A stretch of DNA of 64,000 nucleotides, taken from the NCBI GenBank assembly GCA_017549565.1, contig JAFYUI010000007.1, positions 18,712-82,711 on the forward strand. Direction: 5' to 3'. The notes under the pieces were generated by a model. That model was not told where the DNA came from and ran no database searches. It worked only from the letters and a program-made list of their open reading frames with translations. How positions within the stretch are numbered: the stretch's first letter is position 1; each line of letters starts with the position of its first letter. The position numbers were made by a program, and so were the translations under genes. Source of the DNA: Clostridia bacterium. GTDB lineage: Bacteria; Bacillota; Clostridia; Oscillospirales; Acutalibacteraceae. Of the stretch, positions 52,901 to 60,635 are shown in pieces.

Positions 52901-52910
52901 GTACAAACAA

Positions 52911-53014
52911 GGGATTCGAACAAGCCGTAAAAAAACAGTCCGGTGGACTGTTTTTTAGGCGCGGCAACGAGCAAAGCGAGGCGATAGGCGCGGGAGCGCC
53001 GAGACAAAATCCCT
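52911..53014 (+). repeat. tRNA-associated repeat, type I (copy at tRNA-Ser locus)
   Basis: It starts GGGATTCGAACAAGCC, has the CAGTCCGGTGGACTG hairpin, then GCGCGGCAACGAGC and GGCGCGGGAGCGCC, and ends AATCCCT. Almost the same as 10986-11089 (minus strand) at tRNA-Arg apart from a few bases (AA versus GT in GAGCxxAGC, and one A in the run). Confidence 0.88.
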
Positions 53015-53025
53015 CTCTCTGCGCC

Positions 53026-53072
53026 AATTTAAAGAGAGTAATGCCGAAGGTATTGCTCTCTTTAAATTTTTG
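53026..53072 (+). terminator. Duplicate tRNA-Ser terminator
   Basis: Exact copy of the hairpin at 52856-52900 within the second direct repeat. Confidence 0.8.
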
Positions 53073-53144
53073 TACAAACAAGGGATTCGAACAAGGAATT
53101 TTCAAACAGTTAAAATTTTGACAACTAAATTTCATCACAAACTA

Positions 53145-53173
53145 TTGAAAATGGTGCTAATTTATGTTAAAAT
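53145..53173 (+). promoter_or_regulatory. Promoter of oadB-like gene
   Basis: TTGAAA at 53145-53150, 17 bases, TAAAAT at 53168-53173 with an upstream TG. Confidence 0.7.
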
Positions 53174-53230
53174 TATTTTGAATTTGGGCAATTTTTGCCA
53201 CAAGGAAAAAGAAACGAGGTTTTTAAGAAA

Positions 53231-54388
53231 ATGGACTTTATAATGGACGTTTTAAGCGAGCTTGGCTTTCTTGTTAATAACCTTTCAGCGTTTGTAGAAG
53301 CAGGTGGCTGGAAGTATATTGCAATGTGGGCTATCGGCGGTGTGCTTATTTATCTTGCAATTCGCCACGATATGGAGCCAACACTTCTTTTACCAATGGG
53401 CTTTGGTACAATTTTGGTTAATATACCTTTTTCGGGCGCCATCGGGGAAGAGGGTGCGCTTACAACTTTGTTTAATGCGGGCATATCCAACGAATTGTTT
53501 CCGCTAATATTGTTTATTGGTATCGGCGCAATGATTGACTTTGGTCCATTGCTTACCAACCCCAAGCTTATGATTTTTGGTGCCGCAGCACAGTTTGGTA
53601 TTTTCTTCACCTTCTGTATGGCGTCAATGTTCTTTACCCAAAACGAAGCCGCTTCTATCGGTATTATCGGCGCGGCTGACGGTCCTACTGCTATTGTTGT
53701 TGCAAACAAGCTTTTGGGTGCAGATAACGATATTACAGGTGCTATAATGGTTGCGGCTTATTCTTATATGGCGTTAGTTCCTATTATTCAGCCACCCGTT
53801 ATCAAACTTTTAACCACCAAAAAAGAACGTATGATTCGTATGCCTTACGAACAAAAGCAGGTTTCAAAGCTTACAAAAATTTTGTTCCCAATTGTAATTA
53901 CTGTTGTTGCAGGTGTGGTTGCCCCTGAATCAGTTTCACTTATCGGTTTCTTAATGTTTGGTAACCTTATTCGTGAATGTGGTGTGCTTAACTCTTTATC
54001 AGAAACCGCACAAAAAGTTCTTGCAAACCTTATTACTATCTTCCTTGGCATTACAATTGCTTGCCAAATGGAAGCTTCAAAATTCTTAAACTTTAACACA
54101 CTTCTTATTCTTGGACTTGGCCTTTTCGCCTTTATTTTCGACACCGCAGGCGGTGTAATGTTTGCAAAGCTTATAAACCTCTTCTTGCCAAAGAGTAAGA
54201 AAATCAACCCAATGATTGGTGCCGCAGGTATTTCGGCTTTCCCAATGTCGGGCCGTGTTGTTCATAAAATGGGGCTTAAAGAAGACCCGCAAAACTTCTT
54301 GCTTATGCAGTCAATCGGTGTAAATGTTTCGGGACAAATTGCATCGGTTATCGCAGGCGGACTTATTTTAAGTTTCTTTATGAAGTAG
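53231..54388 (+). CDS. Na+-translocating decarboxylase beta subunit (OadB/GcdB family)
   Basis: 385 residues, about 9-11 spans. EEGALTTLFNAGISN near 76, GIGAMIDFGPL near 100, GAADGPTAIV near 152 and the C-terminal GRVVHKMG near 350 are standard for the Na+ pump channel. It pumps Na+ during decarboxylation of oxaloacetate, glutaconyl-CoA or methylmalonyl-CoA. No alpha (carboxyltransferase) or biotin carrier is in the window. The start at 53231 follows GAGGT at 53216-53220. Confidence 0.9.
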   Translation: MDFIMDVLSELGFLVNNLSAFVEAGGWKYIAMWAIGGVLIYLAIRHDMEPTLLLPMGFGTILVNIPFSGAIGEEGALTTLFNAGISNELFPLILFIGIGAMIDFGPLLTNPKLMIFGAAAQFGIFFTFCMASMFFTQNEAASIGIIGAADGPTAIVVANKLLGADNDITGAIMVAAYSYMALVPIIQPPVIKLLTTKKERMIRMPYEQKQVSKLTKILFPIVITVVAGVVAPESVSLIGFLMFGNLIRECGVLNSLSETAQKVLANLITIFLGITIACQMEASKFLNFNTLLILGLGLFAFIFDTAGGVMFAKLINLFLPKSKKINPMIGAAGISAFPMSGRVVHKMGLKEDPQNFLLMQSIGVNVSGQIASVIAGGLILSFFMK

Positions 54389-54401
54389 GAGGTAATGCTG
54401 T

Positions 54402-54569
54402 ATGTTTAATAATTTAATTTTGGCTAAAAGCATTTTTTCGGAATTTAACCCAATGGCATTTGTTGATAATTTAAGATATATGCTTTCAGGTATGATAGCA
54501 ATTTTCATCGTTATCTGCATAATCGTGTTAATCACAATTATTCTCAACAAAATTTTCAGTAAAAAGTAA
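54402..54569 (+). CDS. OadG-related 55-residue gamma-like subunit
   Basis: 55 residues from ATG at 54402, AGGAGG at 54387-54392, 13 bases after the beta subunit gene. One hydrophobic helix (about 29-48, IAIFIVICIIVLITIIL) and a short basic tail KIFSKK. Single-span gamma-like proteins anchor or stabilise the decarboxylase pump. It is far shorter than the usual 80-100 residues. Confidence 0.8.
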   Translation: MFNNLILAKSIFSEFNPMAFVDNLRYMLSGMIAIFIVICIIVLITIILNKIFSKK

Positions 54570-54571
54570 AA

Positions 54572-54602
54572 AAACCGCAAGGAATTTTCCTTGCGGTTTT
54601 TT
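54572..54602 (+). terminator. Terminator after the gamma-like gene
   Basis: AAACCGCAAGGAA pairs with TTCCTTGCGGTTT, followed by T's. Confidence 0.9.
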
Positions 54603-54623
54603 ATAAATAGTATGCCTTTACTA

Positions 54624-54653
54624 TTGAAAAAAATGGTAATCGTATGGTATAAT
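54624..54653 (+). promoter_or_regulatory. Promoter of NCS2 permease
   Basis: TTGAAA at 54624-54629, 18 bases, TATAAT at 54648-54653. The leader is about 30 bases, too short for a purine riboswitch. Confidence 0.75.
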
Positions 54654-54686
54654 ATTTATACTTTTTATGAAAAGGGGAAGATAAAA

Positions 54687-56051
54687 ATGCTGGAAAAAAT
54701 ATTTAAGCTAAAACAAAACAACACGACGGTTAAAACCGAGGTTATTGCGGGCATCACGACCTTTATGACAATGGCATACATTTTAGCGGTTAACCCAAGC
54801 ATCTTGGCCGATGCGGGAATGGATTCTACTGCTGTTTTGTTAGCCACCGCAATCGCTTCATTCATTGGTACTGCTTGTATGGCATTAATGGCAAATATGC
54901 CGTTTGCACTGTCTGCGGGCATGGGACTTAATGCATACTTGGCATATACTGTTGTGTTAGGTATGGGATATTCCTGGCAAATAGCGTTGCTTGCTGTTTT
55001 TGTTGAAGGTCTTATCTTTATTGCGTTGTCGCTAACCAATGTTCGTGAGGCAATTTTTAATGCAATTCCTTTAACGCTTAAACGCGGTGTATCTGTTGGT
55101 ATAGGTTTATTTATTGCTTTCATCGGTCTTCAAAATGCGGGCTTGGCGGTTGATTCAAGCACCTTGGTTACAATAACCAGCTTTACTGAAAACTTTAAAA
55201 CTCACGGTATATGCGCACTTCTTGCAATTATCGGCTTTTTGTTTATTGCGGCATTACATATTCGCGGTGTTAAGGGCTCAATTCTTATCGGTATCGTTGT
55301 TACCTGGCTTATCGGTATTGGCTGTCAGTTGGTTGGACTTTATACCCCTGATGTTGAAGCCGGTTTTTACTCTTTAATTCCAAGCAGCATAATTTCTTTT
55401 GACTTTTCAAAGCTCGGTGAAACCTTTGGTCAATGCTTTAATGTAGATTGGAAAGCAATTCGTATTATAGATTTTATTGTTGTTATTTTTGCTTTCTTGT
55501 TTGTTGACTTGTTTGACACCTTGGGCACACTTATCGGTGTTGCAACAAAGGCAAATATGTTAGATGAAAACGGTCGTCTTCCACGCGTCAAGCCCGCCCT
55601 GTTAGCAGATGCTATCGGCACATCGGCAGGCGCTGTGCTTGGTACATCAACCGTAACCACCTTTGTAGAATCGGCATCCGGTGTATCGGTGGGCGGCAGA
55701 ACAGGTCTTACCGCAATGGTAACAGGCATTTTGTTCTTGCTTTCGACATTGTTTGCACCGTTGTTTACTACAATTCCATCATTTGCAACGGCCCCCGCAC
55801 TTATTATGGTTGGCTTTTTAATGGTAAGCTCGGTAACTGAAATTCGTTTTGATGACGATAATTTAACCGAAGCCATTCCCGCATATATTGCAATTATTGC
55901 TATGCCGCTGTTCTACAGCATTTCAGAAGGTATAAGCTTAGGCATTATATCCTATGTTGTGCTTAATGTTTGCACAGGTAAAGCTAAAAAGGTATCTCCT
56001 TTAATGTATGTACTTGCAGCTTTATTTATATTGAAATATATCTTCTTATAA
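54687..56051 (+). CDS. NCS2-family purine permease (AzgA/PbuG-like)
   Basis: 454 residues, 12-14 spans. TEVIAGITTFMTMAYILAVNP near 18 (split), SAGMGLNAYLAYT near 74 and DLFDTLGTLIGVATKANM near 273 are hallmarks of the AzgA branch, which takes up adenine, guanine or hypoxanthine by H+ symport. The start at 54687 follows AAGGGGAAG; a longer frame reads through the promoter. Confidence 0.92.
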   Translation: MLEKIFKLKQNNTTVKTEVIAGITTFMTMAYILAVNPSILADAGMDSTAVLLATAIASFIGTACMALMANMPFALSAGMGLNAYLAYTVVLGMGYSWQIALLAVFVEGLIFIALSLTNVREAIFNAIPLTLKRGVSVGIGLFIAFIGLQNAGLAVDSSTLVTITSFTENFKTHGICALLAIIGFLFIAALHIRGVKGSILIGIVVTWLIGIGCQLVGLYTPDVEAGFYSLIPSSIISFDFSKLGETFGQCFNVDWKAIRIIDFIVVIFAFLFVDLFDTLGTLIGVATKANMLDENGRLPRVKPALLADAIGTSAGAVLGTSTVTTFVESASGVSVGGRTGLTAMVTGILFLLSTLFAPLFTTIPSFATAPALIMVGFLMVSSVTEIRFDDDNLTEAIPAYIAIIAMPLFYSISEGISLGIISYVVLNVCTGKAKKVSPLMYVLAALFILKYIFL

Positions 56052-56055
56052 AATT

Positions 56056-56090
56056 AAAAACGGTGGAACAAATTGTTCCACCGTTTTTTT
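56056..56090. terminator. Terminator between permease and prfC
   Basis: AACGGTGGAACAA pairs with TTGTTCCACCGTT, with A's before and seven T's after, so it can serve both convergent genes. Confidence 0.9.
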
Positions 56091-57684
56091 AATCTTTACT
56101 AAAATCTTCTAAAATAAGGCCTTCGTTCTTTTCAAGTGCCCAGTTAATGTTCCATTCGCTTGTGAAGATTAAAATGTTGTTGCCCTTAAAGTCTTGCACC
56201 CATTTTGTGTCAGAGGTAAGGTTTAGCTTTTTAACATCAATACCTTTATTCTTTATCCAACGGATGTAAGAATAGGGCAAATCGTTTCTTAAAACGTCAA
56301 CGTTATATTCGTTTTTAAGGCGGTATTCAAGCACTTCAAATTGAAGCACACCAACCACGCCAACAATTACACGCTCCATACCACTGTTTGGTTCGTGGAA
56401 GATTTGAATAGCACCCTCTTGCGCGATTTGCTCAACGCCTTTAACAAACTGTTTGCGCTTTAAGCTGTCCTTTTGCTCAATCATTGAAAAATGCTCGGGT
56501 GCAAAGGTTGGTATACCCTCAAACTGAACCTTTTTCTTGGGTGAGCAAACGGTATCACCGATAGAATAAATACCAGGGTCAAACACACCGATAATGTCGC
56601 CTGCGTATGCTTCGTTGATGATTTGGCGTTCCTCCGCCATCATTTGCTGTGGCTGTGAAAGGCGAACGGGCTTGCCCGCTTGTACGTGGAAATAGTCAGC
56701 CCCGCGCTCAAACTTACCGGAGCATATACGGAAGAATGTAATGCGGTCGCGGTGGTTTTTATTCATATTTGCCTGAATTTTAAAGGCAAATGCCGAAAAT
56801 TCTTCATCAAAGGGGGAAACCTCTTGGTCGCCCGAAATTCGTGCAAGGGGAGAGGTAGTCATTTTAAGGAAGTTTTCAAGAAAAACCTCAATACCAAAGT
56901 TCATTAAAGCCGAGCCAAAGAAAACGGGGCTAAGTTCTCCACAACGCACCTTTTTTAAATCAAATTCATAGCTTGCACCGTCTAAAAGCTCGATTTGGTC
57001 AACCAATTCGGCACGCTGGTAAGGGCCGATAAGCTGGTCTAACTTTTCTATATCGGTAATATCGCATGGGGTGGGCTTAATTTTATTCATACCTTGGTGT
57101 TGCATATCCGCAAAGGATAAAATTTCACGCTTATCGCGGTCAAACACACCCTTAAAATCAACACCGCAGCCAATGGGCCAGTTTACAGGATATGTGCCAA
57201 TACCGAATTCTTTTTCAAGCTCATCCAAAAGCTCAAACGGGTCACGGGCTTCACGGTCCATTTTGTTTATAAAGGTAAAAATGGGTATATGTCTGCGGGC
57301 GCAAACCTTGAAAAGCTTGCGGGTCTGTGCTTCAATACCCTTTGCCGCGTCAATAACCATTACAACACTGTCAGCCGCCATTAGTGTACGGTAGGTATCC
57401 TCCGAAAAGTCTTGGTGGCCAGGGGTGTCAAGAATATTTATGCAATATCCGTCATATTCAAACTGCATAACCGACGAGGTAATTGAAATACCACGCTGTT
57501 TTTCAAGCTCCATCCAGTCGCTGACTGCGTGCTTTGCGGTGGCTTTACCTTTAACCGAGCCGGCAGTTTGAATTGCACCGCCGTATAAAAGAAACTTTTC
57601 GGTAAGGGTTGTTTTACCTGCGTCAGGGTGAGAAATTATAGCAAATGTGCGGCGTCTGCCGACTTCGCGTTGTAATTCGGTCAC
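56089..57684 (-). CDS. prfC: Peptide chain release factor 3
   Basis: 531 residues from GTG (57684) after AAAGGAG. G1 SHPDAGKTTLTEKF near 17, DTPGHQDFSEDTYR near 88, G4 NKMDREARDP near 143. It is a translational GTPase that recycles RF1/RF2. The length is usual. Confidence 0.94.
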   Translation of the reverse strand: MTELQREVGRRRTFAIISHPDAGKTTLTEKFLLYGGAIQTAGSVKGKATAKHAVSDWMELEKQRGISITSSVMQFEYDGYCINILDTPGHQDFSEDTYRTLMAADSVVMVIDAAKGIEAQTRKLFKVCARRHIPIFTFINKMDREARDPFELLDELEKEFGIGTYPVNWPIGCGVDFKGVFDRDKREILSFADMQHQGMNKIKPTPCDITDIEKLDQLIGPYQRAELVDQIELLDGASYEFDLKKVRCGELSPVFFGSALMNFGIEVFLENFLKMTTSPLARISGDQEVSPFDEEFSAFAFKIQANMNKNHRDRITFFRICSGKFERGADYFHVQAGKPVRLSQPQQMMAEERQIINEAYAGDIIGVFDPGIYSIGDTVCSPKKKVQFEGIPTFAPEHFSMIEQKDSLKRKQFVKGVEQIAQEGAIQIFHEPNSGMERVIVGVVGVLQFEVLEYRLKNEYNVDVLRNDLPYSYIRWIKNKGIDVKKLNLTSDTKWVQDFKGNNILIFTSEWNINWALEKNEGLILEDFSKD

Positions 57685-57717
57685 AGTAATTCTCCTTTAA
57701 ATTATTCATAATTTTAT

Positions 57718-57746
57718 ATATTATCATAACAAACCCATTTTATCAA
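57718..57746 (-). promoter_or_regulatory. Promoter of prfC
   Basis: On the minus strand, TTGATA (57746-57741), 17 bases, TAATAT (57723-57718). Confidence 0.7.
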
Positions 57747-57775
57747 GAAAAAATCTAAATAAGTGGTATGATTTC

Positions 57776-57804
57776 TTGACAAAAGGTACCATATATTATA
57801 AAAT
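57776..57804 (+). promoter_or_regulatory. Promoter of galE
   Basis: TTGACA at 57776-57781, 17 bases, TAAAAT at 57799-57804. Confidence 0.75.
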
Positions 57805-57835
57805 AGTAGAAGAAATTACATAGGGGGAACAGTTT

Positions 57836-58849
57836 ATGGCAATTTTAGTTACCGGCGGTGCAGGTTATATCGGCAGTCATACCTGTATTGAAATGTTAAA
57901 TTCGGGTTATGATGTTATTGTTATCGATAATCTTGATAACAGCAGTGAAGAATCTTTAAACCGCGTTGAAAAAATTACAGGTAAAAAGGTTAAATTTTAT
58001 GAAGAGGATGTAAGAAATAAAGAAGCCCTTCGTAAAATTTTTAGTGACAATAAAATTGAAGCAGTTATACATTTTGCAGGTCTTAAAGCGGTTGGCGAAT
58101 CGGTTAGAGAACCTATTATGTACTACGACAACAACCTTATAAGCACACTTGTTTTGCTTGAGGTTATGAACGAATTTAATGTTAAAAAGATAGTTTTCTC
58201 ATCTTCTGCAACAGTTTATGGTGTAGCAACCGAAATGCCTTTGGTTGAGGGTATGCCCCTTGGCGCTATCAACCCCTATGGCAGAACAAAATATTTCATT
58301 GAAGAAATGCTTCGTGACCTTTATGTTGCTGACAAGGACTGGTGCATTGCACTTCTTCGTTATTTTAACCCCATCGGTGCACATAAATCAGGTCTTATAG
58401 GTGAAGACCCCAAAGGTATTCCAAACAACCTTATGCCCTATATTTCACAGGTTGCAGTTGGTAAACTTGAAAAGCTTCACGTTTTTGGTGACGATTATAA
58501 AACTGTTGACGGCACAGGCGTTCGTGACTATATCCATGTTGTCGACCTTGCAAACGGTCATGTTAAGGCAATTGACTGGGCACTTGAAAACAAGGGCTGC
58601 GAGGCCTTTAACCTTGGTACGGGCAACGGCACAAGCGTTTTACAGCTTCGTGATGCGTTTGTTAAAGCAAGTGGCATTGATGTGCCTTATGTAATCGACC
58701 CACGCCGCCCCGGTGACCCTGACGAAGTTTATGCAAATGCCGAAAAGGCAAAGACAGTTCTTGGCTGGACTGCTAAATACGGCATTGAAGAAATGTGCGA
58801 AGACACTTGGCGTTGGCAGTCGAATAACCCTACGGGCTATTCGAAGTAA
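57836..58849 (+). CDS. galE: UDP-glucose 4-epimerase
   Basis: 337 residues, extended SDR. TGGAGYIGSHT near 6, SSSATVYG near 122 and YGRTKYFIE near 147 (YxxxK active site), then YFNPIGAH near 176. Interconverts UDP-Glc and UDP-Gal. GGGGG-type RBS precedes the ATG. A monocistronic gene. Confidence 0.94.
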   Translation: MAILVTGGAGYIGSHTCIEMLNSGYDVIVIDNLDNSSEESLNRVEKITGKKVKFYEEDVRNKEALRKIFSDNKIEAVIHFAGLKAVGESVREPIMYYDNNLISTLVLLEVMNEFNVKKIVFSSSATVYGVATEMPLVEGMPLGAINPYGRTKYFIEEMLRDLYVADKDWCIALLRYFNPIGAHKSGLIGEDPKGIPNNLMPYISQVAVGKLEKLHVFGDDYKTVDGTGVRDYIHVVDLANGHVKAIDWALENKGCEAFNLGTGNGTSVLQLRDAFVKASGIDVPYVIDPRRPGDPDEVYANAEKAKTVLGWTAKYGIEEMCEDTWRWQSNNPTGYSK

Positions 58850-59027
58850 TAGGTAAGAAGTAATAGTGAATAGGTAAGGTGTTTTTGCAAAGCAAAAACG
58901 ATAAATAAATCGTTTTGCGAAGCGAAACACCTTACTTCTTGCCACATTATTTTGATTTAAAATTTTATATCCGTCGGCAAAGCCGACACCTAACCTCTTC
59001 ACTTTTCACTATTACCTTTTACTTTAA
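58850..59027 (+). repeat. MITE-like palindromic intergenic repeat
   Basis: AGTAATAGTGAATAGGTAAG near the left end is mirrored by TTCACTATTACC-type sequence near 59005-59018. Inside, GTAAGGTGTTT (58874-58884) pairs with AAACACCTTAC (58925-58935), and small hairpins TTTTTGCAAAGCAAAAA, CGTTTTGCGAAGCGAAA and GTCGGCAAAGCCGAC are nested. It has no coding frame and ends right before tRNA-Arg(CCG). Probably a mobile or REP-type non-autonomous unit. Confidence 0.7.
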
Positions 59028-59033
59028 ATATTT

Positions 59034-59110
59034 CTGCCCGTGGCGCAACTGGATAACGCAACAGATTCCGATTCTGGAGATTGGGGGTTCAAATCCCTTC
59101 GGGCAGGCCA
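59034..59110 (+). tRNA. tRNA-Arg, anticodon CCG
   Basis: 77 bases with acceptor CTGCCCG/CGGGCAG, anticodon loop TTCCGAT (CCG), discriminator G and encoded CCA. It reads CGG. Its T-loop TTCAAAT lacks a downstream inverted copy, unlike the other three tRNAs. Confidence 0.93.
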
Positions 59111-59142
59111 ACAAAACACCAACCAAACGGTTGGTGTTTTGT
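59111..59142 (+). terminator. Terminator of tRNA-Arg(CCG)
   Basis: ACAAAACACCAACC pairs with GGTTGGTGTTTTGT around AAAC. The T-rich tract is mostly in the 3' arm. Confidence 0.8.
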
Positions 59143-59146
59143 GTTT

Positions 59147-59222
59147 GTGTCGAAAGGACACAACATCGTTTGACCGCAAGCGGTCAACATCATTTTTCGC
59201 GTAGCGAAAACATCGTTGATAA
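59147..59222 (+). repeat. Cluster of three small palindromes
   Basis: GTGTCGAAAGGACAC, TTGACCGCAAGCGGTCAA and TTTTCGCGTAGCGAAAA are spaced by near-copies of CATCRTT. This resembles a repetitive extragenic palindrome class with a fixed linker and variable stems. Confidence 0.65.
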
Positions 59223-59239
59223 AAAGATACAAAACGAAG

Positions 59240-59268
59240 TTGTACTCAATGTAAAACAATGGTATAAT
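59240..59268 (+). promoter_or_regulatory. Promoter of mini-pyrophosphatase gene
   Basis: TTGTAC at 59240-59245, 17 bases, TATAAT at 59263-59268. Confidence 0.75.
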
Positions 59269-59307
59269 TAGACTAATAAAAACAAATTTAAAAAGGGGTG
59301 AAAAGTG

Positions 59308-59631
59308 ATGGGGAAGATCGTTACGGTTATTGTTGACAGGCCGATTGGCAGTTATCATCCAGATTATCCCGACACTTATTACCCAATAAATTATGGCTAT
59401 ATCGAAGGCACAATGGCGGCTGATGGGGAAGAGCAAGATGCCTATATTTTAGGGGTTAGCGAGCCGATTTTAAAATTTACAGGCAGAGTAATCGCCATTA
59501 TAAAGCGTGAAGATGATATCGAGCAGAAGTGGGTAGTAGCACCTGATGGTGTCAGCTTTACAAAAGAGGAAATTGAAAAGTTGACATATTTTCAAGAGAA
59601 ATTTTTCATTTCAAAAATCACCTTATTGTAG
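59308..59631 (+). CDS. Short inorganic pyrophosphatase-like protein
   Basis: 107 residues. VDRPIGSYHPDYPDTYYPIN near 7 and NYGYIEGTMAADGEEQDAYI near 29 correspond to the family I PPase start and signature; DGEEQD takes the place of DGDPLD. DDIEQKWVV near 68 may hold the later Asp/Lys. It is about 60 residues shorter than full-length PPases. The ATG at 59308 (or GTG 59305) follows AAGGGG. It may act on another phosphoanhydride. Confidence 0.75.
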   Translation: MGKIVTVIVDRPIGSYHPDYPDTYYPINYGYIEGTMAADGEEQDAYILGVSEPILKFTGRVIAIIKREDDIEQKWVVAPDGVSFTKEEIEKLTYFQEKFFISKITLL

Positions 59632-59697
59632 AAGTAGTCTTAATTTCACCCACCTCTACGCTTCGTTTGTTTATTTTTGGCTTAAAGTGTTGTAATA

Positions 59698-59720
59698 TAT
59701 ACACGAAAGGAGTGTGTATA
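59698..59720 (+). promoter_or_regulatory. Palindrome around the RBS of the XRE regulator gene
   Basis: TATACAC-9-GTGTATA, with AAAGGAG in the centre, directly upstream of the ATG at 59725. It could be an autoregulatory operator or a weak RNA hairpin that presents the RBS in its loop. Confidence 0.5.
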
Positions 59721-59724
59721 AATT

Positions 59725-60600
59725 ATGGACCAAATAAAAATTGGAAAGTTTATTGCTGAAACTCGCAAAGAACGAAATATGACTCAGCTTGATTTGGCTC
59801 GAAAGCTTGGTGTAACCGACCGTGCCGTATCAAAATGGGAAAACGGCAGGGGGATGCCAGACATTTCGTTAATAAAGCCGCTTTGTGATGAGCTTTCGGT
59901 GTCTGTAAACGAGCTGTTTTGCGGTGAGAGAATAAGGGAAGAAAATATTTCCCAAAAAGCAGAGGAAAATATTGTAAATACGTTAAAATATTCAAAAAAG
60001 AAAATTAAGAAAGTAACGGTGTTTTTTATTTCGGCGATAGCAACTGTAATGTCGGTTATAATACTGATTGCAACACTTTTTGCTGTTGATATTAACCGAA
60101 TGCGAAACAATAAGCCTGTGCTTTTCAGCACTTGGGGATTTAGCTATGCTCCGCCCATTGATTTAAGTGAGGAAGAAATTCAGCTTGCTATAAAGGATTA
60201 TTTGGTAACGCACGGTGACAATGAAGAAAAGCATCAAGATGGTGTAAAAACCTTTGTTGCTTTCAGGGTATATCTTTTGGAAGAGTTTGAAAAGGATGCC
60301 TTATATAATGTTTATGCTTGGGTATTAGAGGAGCAATGCTATTTAGACGGTGAAAATATTGAAAGCTACGGCGGTTACTCGATGCCCTTTAAGTTTACTG
60401 TAAAAAATAACCAAGATGATAATGGCTTTTATGTTTCAGATTCACGCTATCCAAGGGATGGCTCTTACTATGCAGAGGATATGAAAAACTTGTTTTCAAG
60501 ATATGTAAGAAATGAAATGGCAAACATCCACAATGATGGAACATTTGAAAGACTTAAAATAGAGATAAACGAGCAAACAAAGCTTTATTTTCATAAATAA
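59725..60600 (+). CDS. XRE-family membrane-bound regulator
   Basis: 291 residues. An N-terminal HTH (about 5-62: MTQLDLARKLGVTDRAVSKWE), a basic linker, one membrane span (about 96-118) and an extracytoplasmic domain of about 170 residues with no clear homologue. The layout suggests a one-component signal sensor, or an anti-repressor. Flanked by a terminator and the palindrome upstream. Target genes unknown. Confidence 0.82.
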   Translation: MDQIKIGKFIAETRKERNMTQLDLARKLGVTDRAVSKWENGRGMPDISLIKPLCDELSVSVNELFCGERIREENISQKAEENIVNTLKYSKKKIKKVTVFFISAIATVMSVIILIATLFAVDINRMRNNKPVLFSTWGFSYAPPIDLSEEEIQLAIKDYLVTHGDNEEKHQDGVKTFVAFRVYLLEEFEKDALYNVYAWVLEEQCYLDGENIESYGGYSMPFKFTVKNNQDDNGFYVSDSRYPRDGSYYAEDMKNLFSRYVRNEMANIHNDGTFERLKIEINEQTKLYFHK

Positions 60601-60601
60601 C

Positions 60602-60627
60602 AAAACCCCGCTTGAAAGCGGGGTTTT
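60602..60627. terminator. Terminator between XRE gene and guaB
   Basis: AAAACCCCGCTT pairs with GCGGGGTTTT around GAAA; convergent genes share it. Confidence 0.88.
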
Positions 60628-60635
60628 CATTTTAA

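Larger units (their letters stand above)
52837..53095 (+). repeat. 171-bp repeat: duplicated tRNA-Ser tail and terminator
   Basis: Bases 52837-52924 and 53008-53095 are a perfect 88-base direct repeat. It holds the last T-arm bases, the acceptor 3' strand, the CCA, the terminator and an inverted T-arm. Between them lies a type I core (see 52911-53014). The second copy has no tRNA body, so it is a tail-only remnant. Reading frames across this DNA are artefacts of the repeat. Confidence 0.9.

Noticed and set aside
52815-53138. Frames of 107 residues (minus) and 83 residues (plus) over the tRNA-Ser repeat
   Set aside because: Both read through the tRNA and its duplicated tail; the peptide repeats simply mirror the DNA repeat.
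54654-54686. Purine riboswitch before the NCS2 permease
   Set aside because: The leader is about 30 bases, too short for the aptamer, and no conserved core is seen.
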